A stretch of 64,000 bases of DNA from JAKACA01 sp052143575 (GTDB taxonomy: Bacteria; Actinomycetota; Acidimicrobiia; Acidimicrobiales; Bog-793): the NCBI GenBank assembly GCA_052143575.1, contig JBKQSP010000059.1, positions 89,090 to 153,089 of the forward strand, given 5' to 3'. Both the position numbers and the translations under genes were made by a program. Below, in pieces: positions 15,321-23,116 of the stretch; positions within the stretch are counted from its first letter, which is position 1, and every line of letters begins with the position of its first letter. A model generated the notes under the pieces. The model did not search any database. It was not told the DNA's origin and saw nothing but the letters and a program-made list of their open reading frames with translations.

Positions 15321-16482
15321 CCCGCCGCAAGCGCTCGGCGGCCAGCTCGAGGCGTTCCATCGGCTGCACCATGGCAAGGCGCAGGTGGCTCGTGCCGTAG
15401 GGGCCGTAGGCGTCGCCCGGGCTCCCGAGGACACCGGCGGCGGCTGCGAGATGACGGCCGAGGGCAAAGGCCGGGCTGACCTCCCCCGCCCTTCCGACGA
15501 AGCGGTCCGGCACCGGCACCCAGAGGTAGAAGCCGCCGCCCGGCAGCTCGACGGGGAGGGCCACCTCGTTCAGCCAGCCGGCGAATCGTTGCAGGCGCTC
15601 GAGGTAGATCGCCCGCTGGCGCTCCACGTGGTCGTCGTCGGCGAAGGCGACGGCCGCCGCCCGCTGCACCGGACCCGCCACCATGAAGCCGGCGTGGCGG
15701 CGCACGGCGGCGAGGTAGGCCACGATCTCGGGATCGCCGGCGAAGACGCCGACGCGTAGGCCGGCGAGATTGGAGCGTTTCGAGAGGGAGTGGACGGCCA
15801 CGAGGCCGGCCTCGCCATGCTCGAGAATCGTGTGGCGGGGCGACGCCCACGTGAACTCGACGTAGCACTCGTCGGAGAAGACCGGGATGCGGCGTTCGCG
15901 CCCCCACCGTGCCACCTCGCCGAGATCCTCCAACTGGCCACCGGGGTTGCCGGGGCTGTTCACCCAGAGGCAGAGGGCCCGCTCTGCGTCCTCATCGGCC
16001 ACGGCGGAGAGATCCATGCCGCCGCTCGCTCGCAACGGCACAGGCACCGCCCGGCAGCCGGCCAGGGTTGCTCCCATCTCATAGGTGGGGTAGGCGAGAG
16101 ACGGGTAGAGCACCGTGTCGCGGGAGGGGTCGCGGAGCCGGAGCCAGTGCGGTACGCCGGCGACGAGCTCCTTTGTCCCGACGCAGGCGGCGACGGCCGA
16201 CGTCGGCACGCTCACGCCGAGACGCCGCTCCATCCAGGCCGACGCGGCTTCCCGCAGCTCCAATGATCCGAGCGAGGTCGGGTAGCCGCGCTCGGTACCG
16301 GAATGGCCGAGCGCCTCCACCACCTCGGCTGGGGGCGGGTCGCAGGGCGTCCCGACGGAGAGGTCCACCGGCCCGCCCTCGTGGGACGCCGCCAGCTGCG
16401 AGAACTCGGTCAACTTGTCGAAGGGGTAGATGGGCGGCACGAAGCCTTCGGCGGCTCGCGCCTGACCACTTGCAACAGTCAT
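15295..16482 (-). CDS. dapC: N-succinyldiaminopimelate aminotransferase DapC
   Basis: 395-residue class I/II PLP aminotransferase. It opens with the FVPPIYPFDKL-type sequence common in actinobacterial DapC. G-T-K-E-L-V, the N-S-P-G-N-P-G motif, S-D-E-C-Y-V-E and the PLP-lysine motif S-L-S-K-R-S-N-L-A-G-L-R are present. It converts N-succinyl-2-amino-6-ketopimelate to N-succinyl-LL-DAP. ATG 16482 overlaps hflX as ATGA. The substrate is inferred from family resemblance and from dapD, dapE and dapF nearby; other aminotransferase substrates remain possible. Confidence 0.88.
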   Translation of the reverse strand: MTVASGQARAAEGFVPPIYPFDKLTEFSQLAASHEGGPVDLSVGTPCDPPPAEVVEALGHSGTERGYPTSLGSLELREAASAWMERRLGVSVPTSAVAACVGTKELVAGVPHWLRLRDPSRDTVLYPSLAYPTYEMGATLAGCRAVPVPLRASGGMDLSAVADEDAERALCLWVNSPGNPGGQLEDLGEVARWGRERRIPVFSDECYVEFTWASPRHTILEHGEAGLVAVHSLSKRSNLAGLRVGVFAGDPEIVAYLAAVRRHAGFMVAGPVQRAAAVAFADDDHVERQRAIYLERLQRFAGWLNEVALPVELPGGGFYLWVPVPDRFVGRAGEVSPAFALGRHLAAAAGVLGSPGDAYGPYGTSHLRLAMVQPMERLELAAERLRRATAAGASS

Positions 16483-17741
16483 CGTTTCACGAACTCCCCA
16501 AAGCGCCGGATTCCCTCGTCGTCGAGTCGCGCCCGCACGGTCACCGCCTCCCCCTCGTAGGTCTCGTCGAGCACCTCGCCCTGGCGATGCAACGCCGCCA
16601 CGACATCTCCCCTGCCGACCGGCACGCTGAGCTCGACGGTCCGGTCGAAAGCCCGCAGACGTTCGGCGACGGCGCGGAGCAGCTCGGGCACACCCCGGCC
16701 CGTGAGAGCGGAGAAGGATACGGCGCCTTCATAGCTGCCGGCCAAGCGGGCCGCCTCCCGGGGCGCCCGGTCGGCCTTGTTGATGGCCAGCAATTCGGGC
16801 ACCTCGCTCGCCCCAATCTCGGCGAGGACGCTGTGAACGGCCTCGATCTGGCCGACCGGGTCGCTCGCCGAACCGTCGACGACGTGCACGAGCAGATCCG
16901 CCGTGCTCACGACCTCGAGGGTGGCGTGGAAGGCATCCACGAGCAGGTGCGGGAGCTTCCGCACGAAACCCACCGTGTCGGAGAACAGCACGCTCTCGCC
17001 GCCGGGCAGCTCGAGGCGCCGCGTGCGCGGGTCGAGTGTCGAGAAGAGGCGGTTCTCGACGAGCACGCCTGCGGCTGTCAGGCAGTTGAGGAGGGTGGAC
17101 TTCCCGGCGTTCGTGTAACCGACGAGCGAGACCTCGCGGTAGGCGCTGCGGGCCCGTGACCTCCGCTGGGTGCGGCGCGTCGCCTCGAGATCCCTCAGCT
17201 CGGCTTCCAGCTTGCGCATCCGCCGCGTGATGCGTCGCCGGTCCTCCTCGAGCTGGGTCTCGCCGGGGCCCCGCGTGCCGATGCGGCCGGCCTGCTGCGA
17301 CAACGTGATGCCGCGGCCGCGAAGGCGGGGCAGCCGGTACTGCGAGAGGGCGAGCTCGACCTGCGCCTTGCCCTCCTCGGTTCGGGCGTTCTGGGCGAAG
17401 ATGTCGAGGATGACGGCCGTCCGGTCGATGGCCGTGCGCCCGAGGACCTTCTCGAGGTTGCGTTGCTGAGCCGGTGTGAGCTCGTCGTCGAACACGACCG
17501 TGTCGGCGTCGACGGCTTCGGAGAGGCGGCGCAACTCCTGCGCCTTGCCCTGTCCGATGTAGGTTGCCGGGTCCGGTGTCTCCCGCCGCTGGATCACGCG
17601 GCCCACCTCGTCGGCCCCGGCGGTGTCAACGAGGAGCGCCAGCTCGTCCAGGCTGGCATCGACCTCCTCGGCCGTGCGGGGCCAGGACACGACGCCGACG
17701 AGGATGATCTTCTCCCGAAAGCTCCGATCGATGAGGCTCAT
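16479..17741 (-). CDS. hflX: Ribosome-associated GTPase HflX
   Basis: 420 residues. N-terminal HflX domain (Y-I-G-Q-G-K near residue 60 and the FDDELTPAQQRNLEK stretch), a coiled segment rich in RRR/LE with the G-R-G-I-T-L-S-Q-Q-A-G-R-I-G-T-R-G-P-G-E motif, then the G domain: G1 G-Y-T-N-A-G-K-S-T, G3 D-T-V-G-F and G4 N-K-A-D. HflX splits stalled or heat-damaged 70S ribosomes. It lies between dapF and dapC, a neighbourhood that also includes miaA; miaA-hflX linkage is common in bacteria. Confidence 0.94.
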   Translation of the reverse strand: MSLIDRSFREKIILVGVVSWPRTAEEVDASLDELALLVDTAGADEVGRVIQRRETPDPATYIGQGKAQELRRLSEAVDADTVVFDDELTPAQQRNLEKVLGRTAIDRTAVILDIFAQNARTEEGKAQVELALSQYRLPRLRGRGITLSQQAGRIGTRGPGETQLEEDRRRITRRMRKLEAELRDLEATRRTQRRSRARSAYREVSLVGYTNAGKSTLLNCLTAAGVLVENRLFSTLDPRTRRLELPGGESVLFSDTVGFVRKLPHLLVDAFHATLEVVSTADLLVHVVDGSASDPVGQIEAVHSVLAEIGASEVPELLAINKADRAPREAARLAGSYEGAVSFSALTGRGVPELLRAVAERLRAFDRTVELSVPVGRGDVVAALHRQGEVLDETYEGEAVTVRARLDDEGIRRFGEFVKR

Positions 17742-17760
17742 GAGCCGCCTCGCCAGCGCC

Positions 17761-18615
17761 TCAAGCGCGCACGTCGATCTCGCTCGGCACGAGCTCGAGG
17801 CGGCACACCCGACTGGCCGGACCGCTCAAGCACACCGAGGGCGACAGGGCATCGACACCCGACAAGTCGACGACGAGCGTCCCGCCCGGGTTGTGCACCT
17901 CCACTCGGCTGCCGACGAGCCCGGCGGCGTGCGCCGCCGCCGCCGCCGCACAGCTCCCCGAACCGCAGGCGTCCGTCAGTCCGGCTCCGCGTTCCCACAC
18001 GAGCAGATCGAGCCCGCCTCCCCCGTCTCCTGCGACGACCTCGACGTTCTGTCCGCCAGGCTCGGCGTGCTCGAGGCGGCGGCCGAGCTCGGCGATGTCC
18101 ACGCCCTCGAGGGAGGCGCCCATGATGACGAGGTGCGGGTTGCCGGCATCGACCCGGCGCGCCTGCCACTGCCCCGCGAGCCACGGCGCCGGCCGCGCCG
18201 GCCCCACCGTCAACTGCCCCATCTCGGTCCGCACGTTGGCCGTGGCGCTGTCGAGGCGATCGAGCACCGTCACGAGCCTCGGCCCGGCGTCGGTGGCGAC
18301 GAGCACGTCAGGACCCGGCAGGGCTCTCGCATCGAGGAGCGCCAAGGCCAGGCAACGTAAGCCGTTGCCGCTCGTTTCTGCCCGGCTCCCGTCGGCGTTG
18401 CGCAACTCCATCGTCACATCCGGGCGGCGCCCGGCAGCCGGCCGGACAGGGCGGACGACCATGATGCCGTCGGCACCGATGCCGCGGTGGCGGTCGCAAA
18501 CGGCGGAGACGAAGTCCTTGTCGAGCTCGTCGTTGCCCGGCAGCCCGGCGGGATCGAGGGCGACGAGAAAGTCGTTGCCGAGAGCTTGATATTTGAACAG
18601 AGACACGACCGTCAC
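17761..18615 (-). CDS. dapF: Diaminopimelate epimerase DapF
   Basis: 284 residues. The N-terminal F-K-Y-Q-A-L-G-N-D-F matches the DapF start. Catalytic Cys88 is in S-G-N-G-L-R-C and Cys217 in D-A-C-G-S-G-S-C; the conserved G-N-P-H sits near 159-161. It epimerises LL-DAP to meso-DAP in the cytoplasm. GTG 18615 overlaps the miaA stop as GTGA; an ATG at 18633 would add six residues and is less likely given the overlap pattern here. Confidence 0.94.
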   Translation of the reverse strand: MTVVSLFKYQALGNDFLVALDPAGLPGNDELDKDFVSAVCDRHRGIGADGIMVVRPVRPAAGRRPDVTMELRNADGSRAETSGNGLRCLALALLDARALPGPDVLVATDAGPRLVTVLDRLDSATANVRTEMGQLTVGPARPAPWLAGQWQARRVDAGNPHLVIMGASLEGVDIAELGRRLEHAEPGGQNVEVVAGDGGGGLDLLVWERGAGLTDACGSGSCAAAAAAHAAGLVGSRVEVHNPGGTLVVDLSGVDALSPSVCLSGPASRVCRLELVPSEIDVRA

Positions 18616-19571
18616 GGTGAACCAGTCTCCCATGAGGGCGCCGGCGCCGGGCCACGCCACCACTCGAGCAGGGTGTCGGGCAGGCGGGCGTCGGCGGCCG
18701 AAAACCAGGTGACGCGCGGGTCGCGGCGGAACCAGGCTTCTTGCCGGCGGGCGAAGGACTTGAGGCGCCGCAGGATGGCGACTCTCGCCTCGGCGAGCGG
18801 CCGGCCCTCCCCGACGACCGCCAGCAGCTCGCGGTACCCAATCGCCTGGCGGGCCGTGCGGGAGAGCCCGCCAGGACGCGCCGCCAGGGCGGCGACCTCC
18901 TCCACGAAACCCTCCTTCAGCTCGCGCTCCAGGCGCTCCTCGAGTCGCCGGTCGATCTCGCTGCGGTCGAGCATCAGACCCGCCATCCGCACCGCAACCG
19001 GCGCGTAGTGCTCGAGGCCCGGGCCGAAAGACGAATACGGTCGGCCGGCGCCGATGCACACCTCGAGCGCCCGCAGGATGCGCCGCCTGTTGGCGGGCTC
19101 GATCCGCGAGGCAGCGAGCGGGTCGATGACCTTCAGCCGCTCGTAAAGGGCTGCCAGCGGTAGTGCGCCCGGACCGTCGAGCTCCGTCTCCAGTGACGTC
19201 ACGACCGTCGGGAACCTCCCCGGCAGCTCGAGCTCGTCGATGACCGAACGGTGGTACAAGCCCGTGCCCCCGACGAGCACGGCGAGATGCCCCCGCTGGC
19301 GGATCCCCGCCAGCGCCCGACGGGCGGCCGCCTGGAACTCGGCGACCGAGAAGTCGTCAGCCGGATCGGCGATGTCGACGAGGTGCCAAGGCGCCGGCGA
19401 CCCCCGTGGCGTCTCGGTGCCGACGTCGAGCCCGCGGTACACGGCCATGGCATCGACCGACACGAGCTCGAGTCCGGGCACGCGACGCCAGAGCTCATGG
19501 GCGAGTGCCGTCTTGCCCGTCGCCGTCGGCCCGACGAGAGCGAGGTCGCTTGTCGGTCTGCCGGGTCTCAG
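18612..19571 (-). CDS. miaA: tRNA dimethylallyltransferase MiaA
   Basis: About 319 residues. P-loop G-P-T-A-T-G-K-T-A-L-A near residue 14, then SVDAMAVYRGLDVGT and H-L-V-D-I-A-D-P, L-V-G-G-T-G-L-Y and R-R-I-L-R-A-L-E-V are all MiaA signatures, ending with the QAIGYRE segment. It prenylates A37 of tRNAs reading UNN codons. No ATG, GTG or TTG exists between the hpf stop and the P-loop. CTG at 19571 overlaps that stop as CTGA and gives a normal N-terminal length. Upstream in-frame sequence is repetitive hpf shadow, so CTG initiation is the best explanation. Confidence 0.88.
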   Translation of the reverse strand: MRPGRPTSDLALVGPTATGKTALAHELWRRVPGLELVSVDAMAVYRGLDVGTETPRGSPAPWHLVDIADPADDFSVAEFQAAARRALAGIRQRGHLAVLVGGTGLYHRSVIDELELPGRFPTVVTSLETELDGPGALPLAALYERLKVIDPLAASRIEPANRRRILRALEVCIGAGRPYSSFGPGLEHYAPVAVRMAGLMLDRSEIDRRLEERLERELKEGFVEEVAALAARPGGLSRTARQAIGYRELLAVVGEGRPLAEARVAILRRLKSFARRQEAWFRRDPRVTWFSAADARLPDTLLEWWRGPAPAPSWETGSP

Positions 19572-20053
19572 AGTTCGGTGATCCCTTCGAAGTCGTCGCC
19601 GGCGTCGGACCCCTCCGGCCAATCGGACCCTTCTGGCCGCCCGGAACCGTCTGGCCCCCCGGAACCGTCTGGCCCCCCGGAACCACGAGGCGCCCAGGGC
19701 TCGGCGATGCCGGCGTCGGGAGCCGGCTGCTTGGTCTCGCCGTGACGCGGCCGTGACCGGCCGACGAGCTTGCGCTTCAGGCGGGTCAGCTGGAGGGCGG
19801 CCTTCTCGAGGGCCGCGTCGAGGGCAGTGGCCGGACGGCCGCCGGTACCGACCGCCCGCACGACGTGTCCATGCCCCTCGAGCACGATCTCGCACGTCAC
19901 CGGATCGCCGAGACGCCCCACCGGCGAGTTGGAGAACGTCACCTCGGCGCGCTCCATACCGAGATAGCGACTGAGTCGCTCGGTCTTCCTGCCGGCCGAT
20001 TCCCGCAGCTCATCGGGCACCTCGAGGCGCCTCGAGATCACGACGACGTCCAT
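19568..20053 (-). CDS. hpf: Ribosome hibernation-promoting factor with acidic repeat tail
   Basis: 161 residues. Residues 1-105 form a RaiA/HPF S30AE domain (MDVVVISRRLEVPDELRES, EVTFSNSPVGRLGDPVTCEI, then the basic QLTRLKRKLVGRSRPRHGE end). This domain occupies the ribosome A/P sites in stationary phase. In place of the C-terminal dimerisation domain of long HPF there is a low-complexity tail of P-D-G-S-G-G type repeats turning acidic (GSDAGDDFEGITEL). ATG 20053 has GAAGG upstream. A 452-bp structured gap precedes it, so substantial 5' regulation is possible. Confidence 0.85.
   Translation of the reverse strand: MDVVVISRRLEVPDELRESAGRKTERLSRYLGMERAEVTFSNSPVGRLGDPVTCEIVLEGHGHVVRAVGTGGRPATALDAALEKAALQLTRLKRKLVGRSRPRHGETKQPAPDAGIAEPWAPRGSGGPDGSGGPDGSGRPEGSDWPEGSDAGDDFEGITEL
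19643..19678. repeat. Tandem 18-bp repeat inside hpf
   Basis: Two perfect copies of GGAACCGTCTGGCCCCCC (19643-19660, 19661-19678), flanked by degenerate copies from about 19600 to 19690. They encode the repeating P-D-G-S-G-G hexapeptide of the HPF tail and could vary in number between strains. Confidence 0.8.
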
Positions 20054-20505
20054 CGGACCTTCGCTCACGCCGACTCCCTTCACGATCGCGCCCGCAGAGC
20101 CGGAGCACTGTGGGCGCGGGCGCTCAGTGCTGGCATCGTCTGACGACGATGCGTGAATGCGATGGACTCGCACGGCTGACCTGGTCTTTGGCCCCACACT
20201 CGCCTGCGGAGGGGTTCACGCGCCAGGAGTGGGCGACCCGTCGGAGCACCGCGCACGGTGCCGGTTACGGATCCTGCCACGCCATCTACAGCACGCTTCG
20301 CCCCTTCTCCACCGGGCACCGACAGCCGGTGCGCCGACGGGCAGGGCTTACCTCTAAGCCGCACCATGCTCAGCGACCACAAGTCGCCTTACGTGGGTCG
20401 TTTCGCCTGCGACTGGCATCGACTCGCAACCACAGACCCGTGCGTGTCCATCTGCCAGGAAGTCTAGGGTGACCGCGCTCGCAGCGCTGCCGAGACCTTG
20501 GCCCG
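20054..20505 (-). other. 452-bp gap with six hairpins between ahcY and hpf
   Basis: No convincing coding frame. Perfect stems in order of plus coordinates: AGCACTG/CAGTGCT (20104-20110/20125-20131), GCATCGTC/GACGATGC (20133-20140/20145-20152), GCACCG/CGGTGC (20246-20251/20256-20261), a nested pair GGTGCG/CGCACC (20328-20333/20360-20365) enclosing GCTTA/TAAGC (20346-20350/20355-20359), GCGAC/GTCGC (20373-20377/20383-20387) and TGCGA/TCGCA (20408-20412/20424-20428). The gap is downstream of ahcY and upstream of hpf, so it may hold the ahcY terminator, an hpf leader or a separate small RNA. I could not match it to a named RNA family. Confidence 0.5.
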
Positions 20506-21804
20506 TCACGTCATCCACGATGCCAGGTAGCTGCGCTGGGAGCTCGTGAGCTCGTCGATGGCAAGGCCCATCGTCGCCAGCTTGAGGCGTGCCACCTCGC
20601 GATCGATCTCGCCGGGAACGTCGTAGACGTCGGGCACCAGTTCGTCCCGGTGACCCACGAGCCATTCGCAGGCGAGCGCCTGCACGGCGAAGGAGATGTC
20701 CATCACCTGGGCGGGGTTGCCGTCGGCTGCACCGAGGTTGACGAGGCGCCCCTCTGCCAGCAGCAGCAGGCGCCGGCCGTTGCCGACGACGAACTCGTCC
20801 ACCATCGGGCGCAACGTCCGGCGGCGGCCCTCGGCGAGATCAGCAAGGGAGGCCACGTCGATCTCGACGTCGAAGTGGCCGGCGTTGGCGAGGATGGCTC
20901 CGTCCGGCATGCGCAGGAGGTGCTCGGCGCGGATCACGTCGCGGTTGCCGGTGGCCGTCACGAACACCTGGCCGATCTCGGCCGCCGCTTCCATCGGCAT
21001 GACCTGATACCCGTCGAGCGCCGCCTCGAGCGCCCGCAGGGGATCCACTTCGGTGACGATGACGGAGGCGCCCATCCCACGCAAGCGCTCGGCGATGCCG
21101 TGGCCGCAGTTGCCGTAGCCGGCCACCACGACGCGGGAGCCGGCCATGAGGATGTTCGTCGCCCGCACGATGCCGTCGACGGTGGACTGTCCCGTGCCGT
21201 ATCGGTTGTCGGCCAGGGTCCGGGCGGCCGCACCACTCACCGCCACGATGGGGTAGGCGAGCGCCCCGCTGCTGGCGAGGGATCGCAGGCGAATGGCGCC
21301 CGTCGTCGTGTCCTCCGTGCCGCCGATCATGGCGGCCGCCCGATCAGGGCGCTCGACGTGAAGGCGGGCCACGAGGTCGCACCCGTCGTCGACGGTGAGA
21401 TCGGGCGCACGCTCGAGGACGGCATCGACGTGAGCGGCGTAGTCGAGAGCGCTCTCTCCTCGTCGGGCGAAGGTCGCCACAGCGAAGTCGGCGACGAGAG
21501 ACGCCGCCACCTCGTCGTTGGTCGAGAGTGGGTTCGAGGCGCACAGGCTCAGCTCGGCGCCGCCCGCCCCGAGTGCCCGCAGGAGGTTGGCCGTCTCGGC
21601 GGTGACGTGCAGGCAGGCGCCGATGCTGACACCCGCCAGCGGTCGCTGCGCTTCGAAACGGGCACGCACCGTCTCGAGCACGGGCATCCGCTGGGCGGCC
21701 CATTCGATCCGCTCCCGCCCAAGCCGGCCGAGACCCACGTCGGCGACGTCGTGGCCTGCCGCTCGGCGGCGTGGCGAAGAGCCGGAGTCCGTCGCCACGC
21801 TCAC
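20506..21804 (-). CDS. ahcY: S-adenosylhomocysteine hydrolase (short form)
   Basis: 432 residues. N-terminal substrate domain with I-G-A-C-L-H-V-T-A-E-T-A-N-L and A-S-N-P-L-S-T-N-D-E-V-A; NAD-binding V-A-G-Y-G-N-C-G-H-G at about residue 228; then A-D-N-R-Y-G-T-G-Q-S-T and N-A-G-H-F-D-V-E-I. The R-Y-G-T-G-Q-S form and the length mark the shorter type found in archaea and Thermotoga rather than the longer mycobacterial enzyme. It splits S-adenosylhomocysteine to homocysteine and adenosine, feeding MetH (53749). GTG 21804 overlaps the isomerase stop as GTGA. sahH also lies near mannose genes in M. tuberculosis. Confidence 0.94.
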   Translation of the reverse strand: MSVATDSGSSPRRRAAGHDVADVGLGRLGRERIEWAAQRMPVLETVRARFEAQRPLAGVSIGACLHVTAETANLLRALGAGGAELSLCASNPLSTNDEVAASLVADFAVATFARRGESALDYAAHVDAVLERAPDLTVDDGCDLVARLHVERPDRAAAMIGGTEDTTTGAIRLRSLASSGALAYPIVAVSGAAARTLADNRYGTGQSTVDGIVRATNILMAGSRVVVAGYGNCGHGIAERLRGMGASVIVTEVDPLRALEAALDGYQVMPMEAAAEIGQVFVTATGNRDVIRAEHLLRMPDGAILANAGHFDVEIDVASLADLAEGRRRTLRPMVDEFVVGNGRRLLLLAEGRLVNLGAADGNPAQVMDISFAVQALACEWLVGHRDELVPDVYDVPGEIDREVARLKLATMGLAIDELTSSQRSYLASWMT

Positions 21805-22868
21805 GCCCCCGAGGCGAGGCGCAACTTCAGCTCGGACAAGGTGGGTACCGGCCCGGGGTCGATGCCTTCCCGAGCCGCGAGGTGCAGCGACACGAAGTCC
21901 CCGATCATGACGAGATCGAAGAAACGCGCCAGCTCCCCCTCGCCGCTCGCCTCCACGTCGACGACGCGGGCGAGTGCCTCGGCGGTCAACTCGGCGAACA
22001 ATTCGAAGCGCCGGGACATGACAGCGTCCTCCAGGCCCGTGCGAAGGCTCACGAGCGTGAGGACCTGCCGAGTGACATCGCCCTGCTGACCGAACCCACA
22101 CACCTCGTTGTGACACACCTCCGGCTGGACGCCGAAGGCGGCCGGCGACTTCGAGTTCTCGTTCACCTGTGTCTTCCAGCGGCGAGCGGCGACGGCGCCG
22201 AGGCCGGATGCCCCATGGAACAAGGGGATCGTGCGACCGATCTGCCGGGCGATCTCGCGAGCGAGCCCTTCTCCTGAGGAGAGCGACGTGCGCCTCACCT
22301 CCAGCTGCTCACCGGCACGACGCAGCTCCGAGGAGGCCCCCGTCAGCAGGCCGAGCCCCTCGCAAGCGATCAGCAGCGGGGCGACCGTCGCCCCGATCGC
22401 CGACCGCGGCTGTGTCACGGGGGGACGGCGGCCGGCTAGGTCGACGACGGTCCCCCCGGAGCCGGCAACGAGCCGGCCGAGGGATCCACCGCAGGTGACG
22501 GCGACGACGGGGGCGCCTGCACCGACGGCTGCGGAGGCGACGGCGAGGGTTTCTTCGGTCTCGCCCGAGAACGACACGGCGAAGACCAGCGAGCCTGGCC
22601 CGAGGAAGCGCGGCGGGGACGCAGAGTTGACGAGGACGACCGGCAGGGACGATCTGGGCGCCGCGTACGCTTGCAGCACCTCGCCGGCAACGGCACTGCC
22701 GCCCATGCCGGCGACAACGACCGAGTTCAGGCCGGCGCCTGTCACGCTGGCCGGGAGGGCGACACCGGCGGCGAGGGCAGCCATGATCTGGTCGCCGAGA
22801 CCGGAGGTGGCCGAGAGCAGATCCTCGCTGTCGGGCTGAAGCCAGGGCACAGGCGCCCCTGCGGTCAC
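21801..22868 (-). CDS. Bifunctional phosphoglucose/phosphomannose isomerase-like SIS protein
   Basis: 355 residues with two SIS folds. G-M-G-G-S-A-V-A-G-E binds the sugar phosphate, F-A-V-S-F-S-G-E-T-E-E-T-L is the SIS signature, and the C-terminal P-E-V-C-H-N-E-V segment (usually P-E-x-x-H-N) supplies catalytic Glu/His. The archaeal-type PGI/PMI family interconverts fructose-6-P with glucose-6-P or mannose-6-P. In M. tuberculosis the corresponding gene Rv3256c sits next to pmmA, as here next to a phosphomannomutase. It would feed GDP-mannose synthesis. GTG 22868 overlaps the Trm112-like stop. Confidence 0.82.
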   Translation of the reverse strand: MTAGAPVPWLQPDSEDLLSATSGLGDQIMAALAAGVALPASVTGAGLNSVVVAGMGGSAVAGEVLQAYAAPRSSLPVVLVNSASPPRFLGPGSLVFAVSFSGETEETLAVASAAVGAGAPVVAVTCGGSLGRLVAGSGGTVVDLAGRRPPVTQPRSAIGATVAPLLIACEGLGLLTGASSELRRAGEQLEVRRTSLSSGEGLAREIARQIGRTIPLFHGASGLGAVAARRWKTQVNENSKSPAAFGVQPEVCHNEVCGFGQQGDVTRQVLTLVSLRTGLEDAVMSRRFELFAELTAEALARVVDVEASGEGELARFFDLVMIGDFVSLHLAAREGIDPGPVPTLSELKLRLASGA

Positions 22869-23116
22869 GTCGTCGTGGCGGGGGGCGCGAAGTTCGGGCC
22901 GATGCCCTCCGTCTCCGCCTTTGCCAACAGGCGGGCGTGCTCGTCGTCGCTCACCGTCTCGGCCTCGTCCACGAGCATGACGGGGATGCCGTCGAGGATG
23001 CGGTACCGGCGCCGCAGCCGTGGGTTGTAGAGCGTGTCCTCGTCTTCGAAGTACAGGAGCGGGCCCTTGTCCTCCGGGCAGGCGAGGATCTCCAGCAGCA
23101 ACGGGTCAAGCGCCAT
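22865..23116 (-). CDS. Trm112-like (UPF0434) small protein
   Basis: 83 residues: MALDPLLLEILACPEDKGPL, then YNPRLRRRYRILDGIPVML. This is the Trm112/UPF0434 fold; only one Cys (C13) is retained, so it probably does not bind zinc as a four-Cys site. Trm112 proteins activate methyltransferases; bacterial homologues are mostly uncharacterised. It overlaps the 3' end of the phosphomannomutase gene by 11 bp and the SIS isomerase by 4 bp, so it is translated with the mannose genes. Confidence 0.82.
   Translation of the reverse strand: MALDPLLLEILACPEDKGPLLYFEDEDTLYNPRLRRRYRILDGIPVMLVDEAETVSDDEHARLLAKAETEGIGPNFAPPATTT

Noticed and set aside
20080..20382. Small minus-strand ORF upstream of hpf (possible ComF remnant)
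   Set aside because: No CxxC or phosphoribosyltransferase motif; the region is hairpin-rich and codon use is unconvincing.
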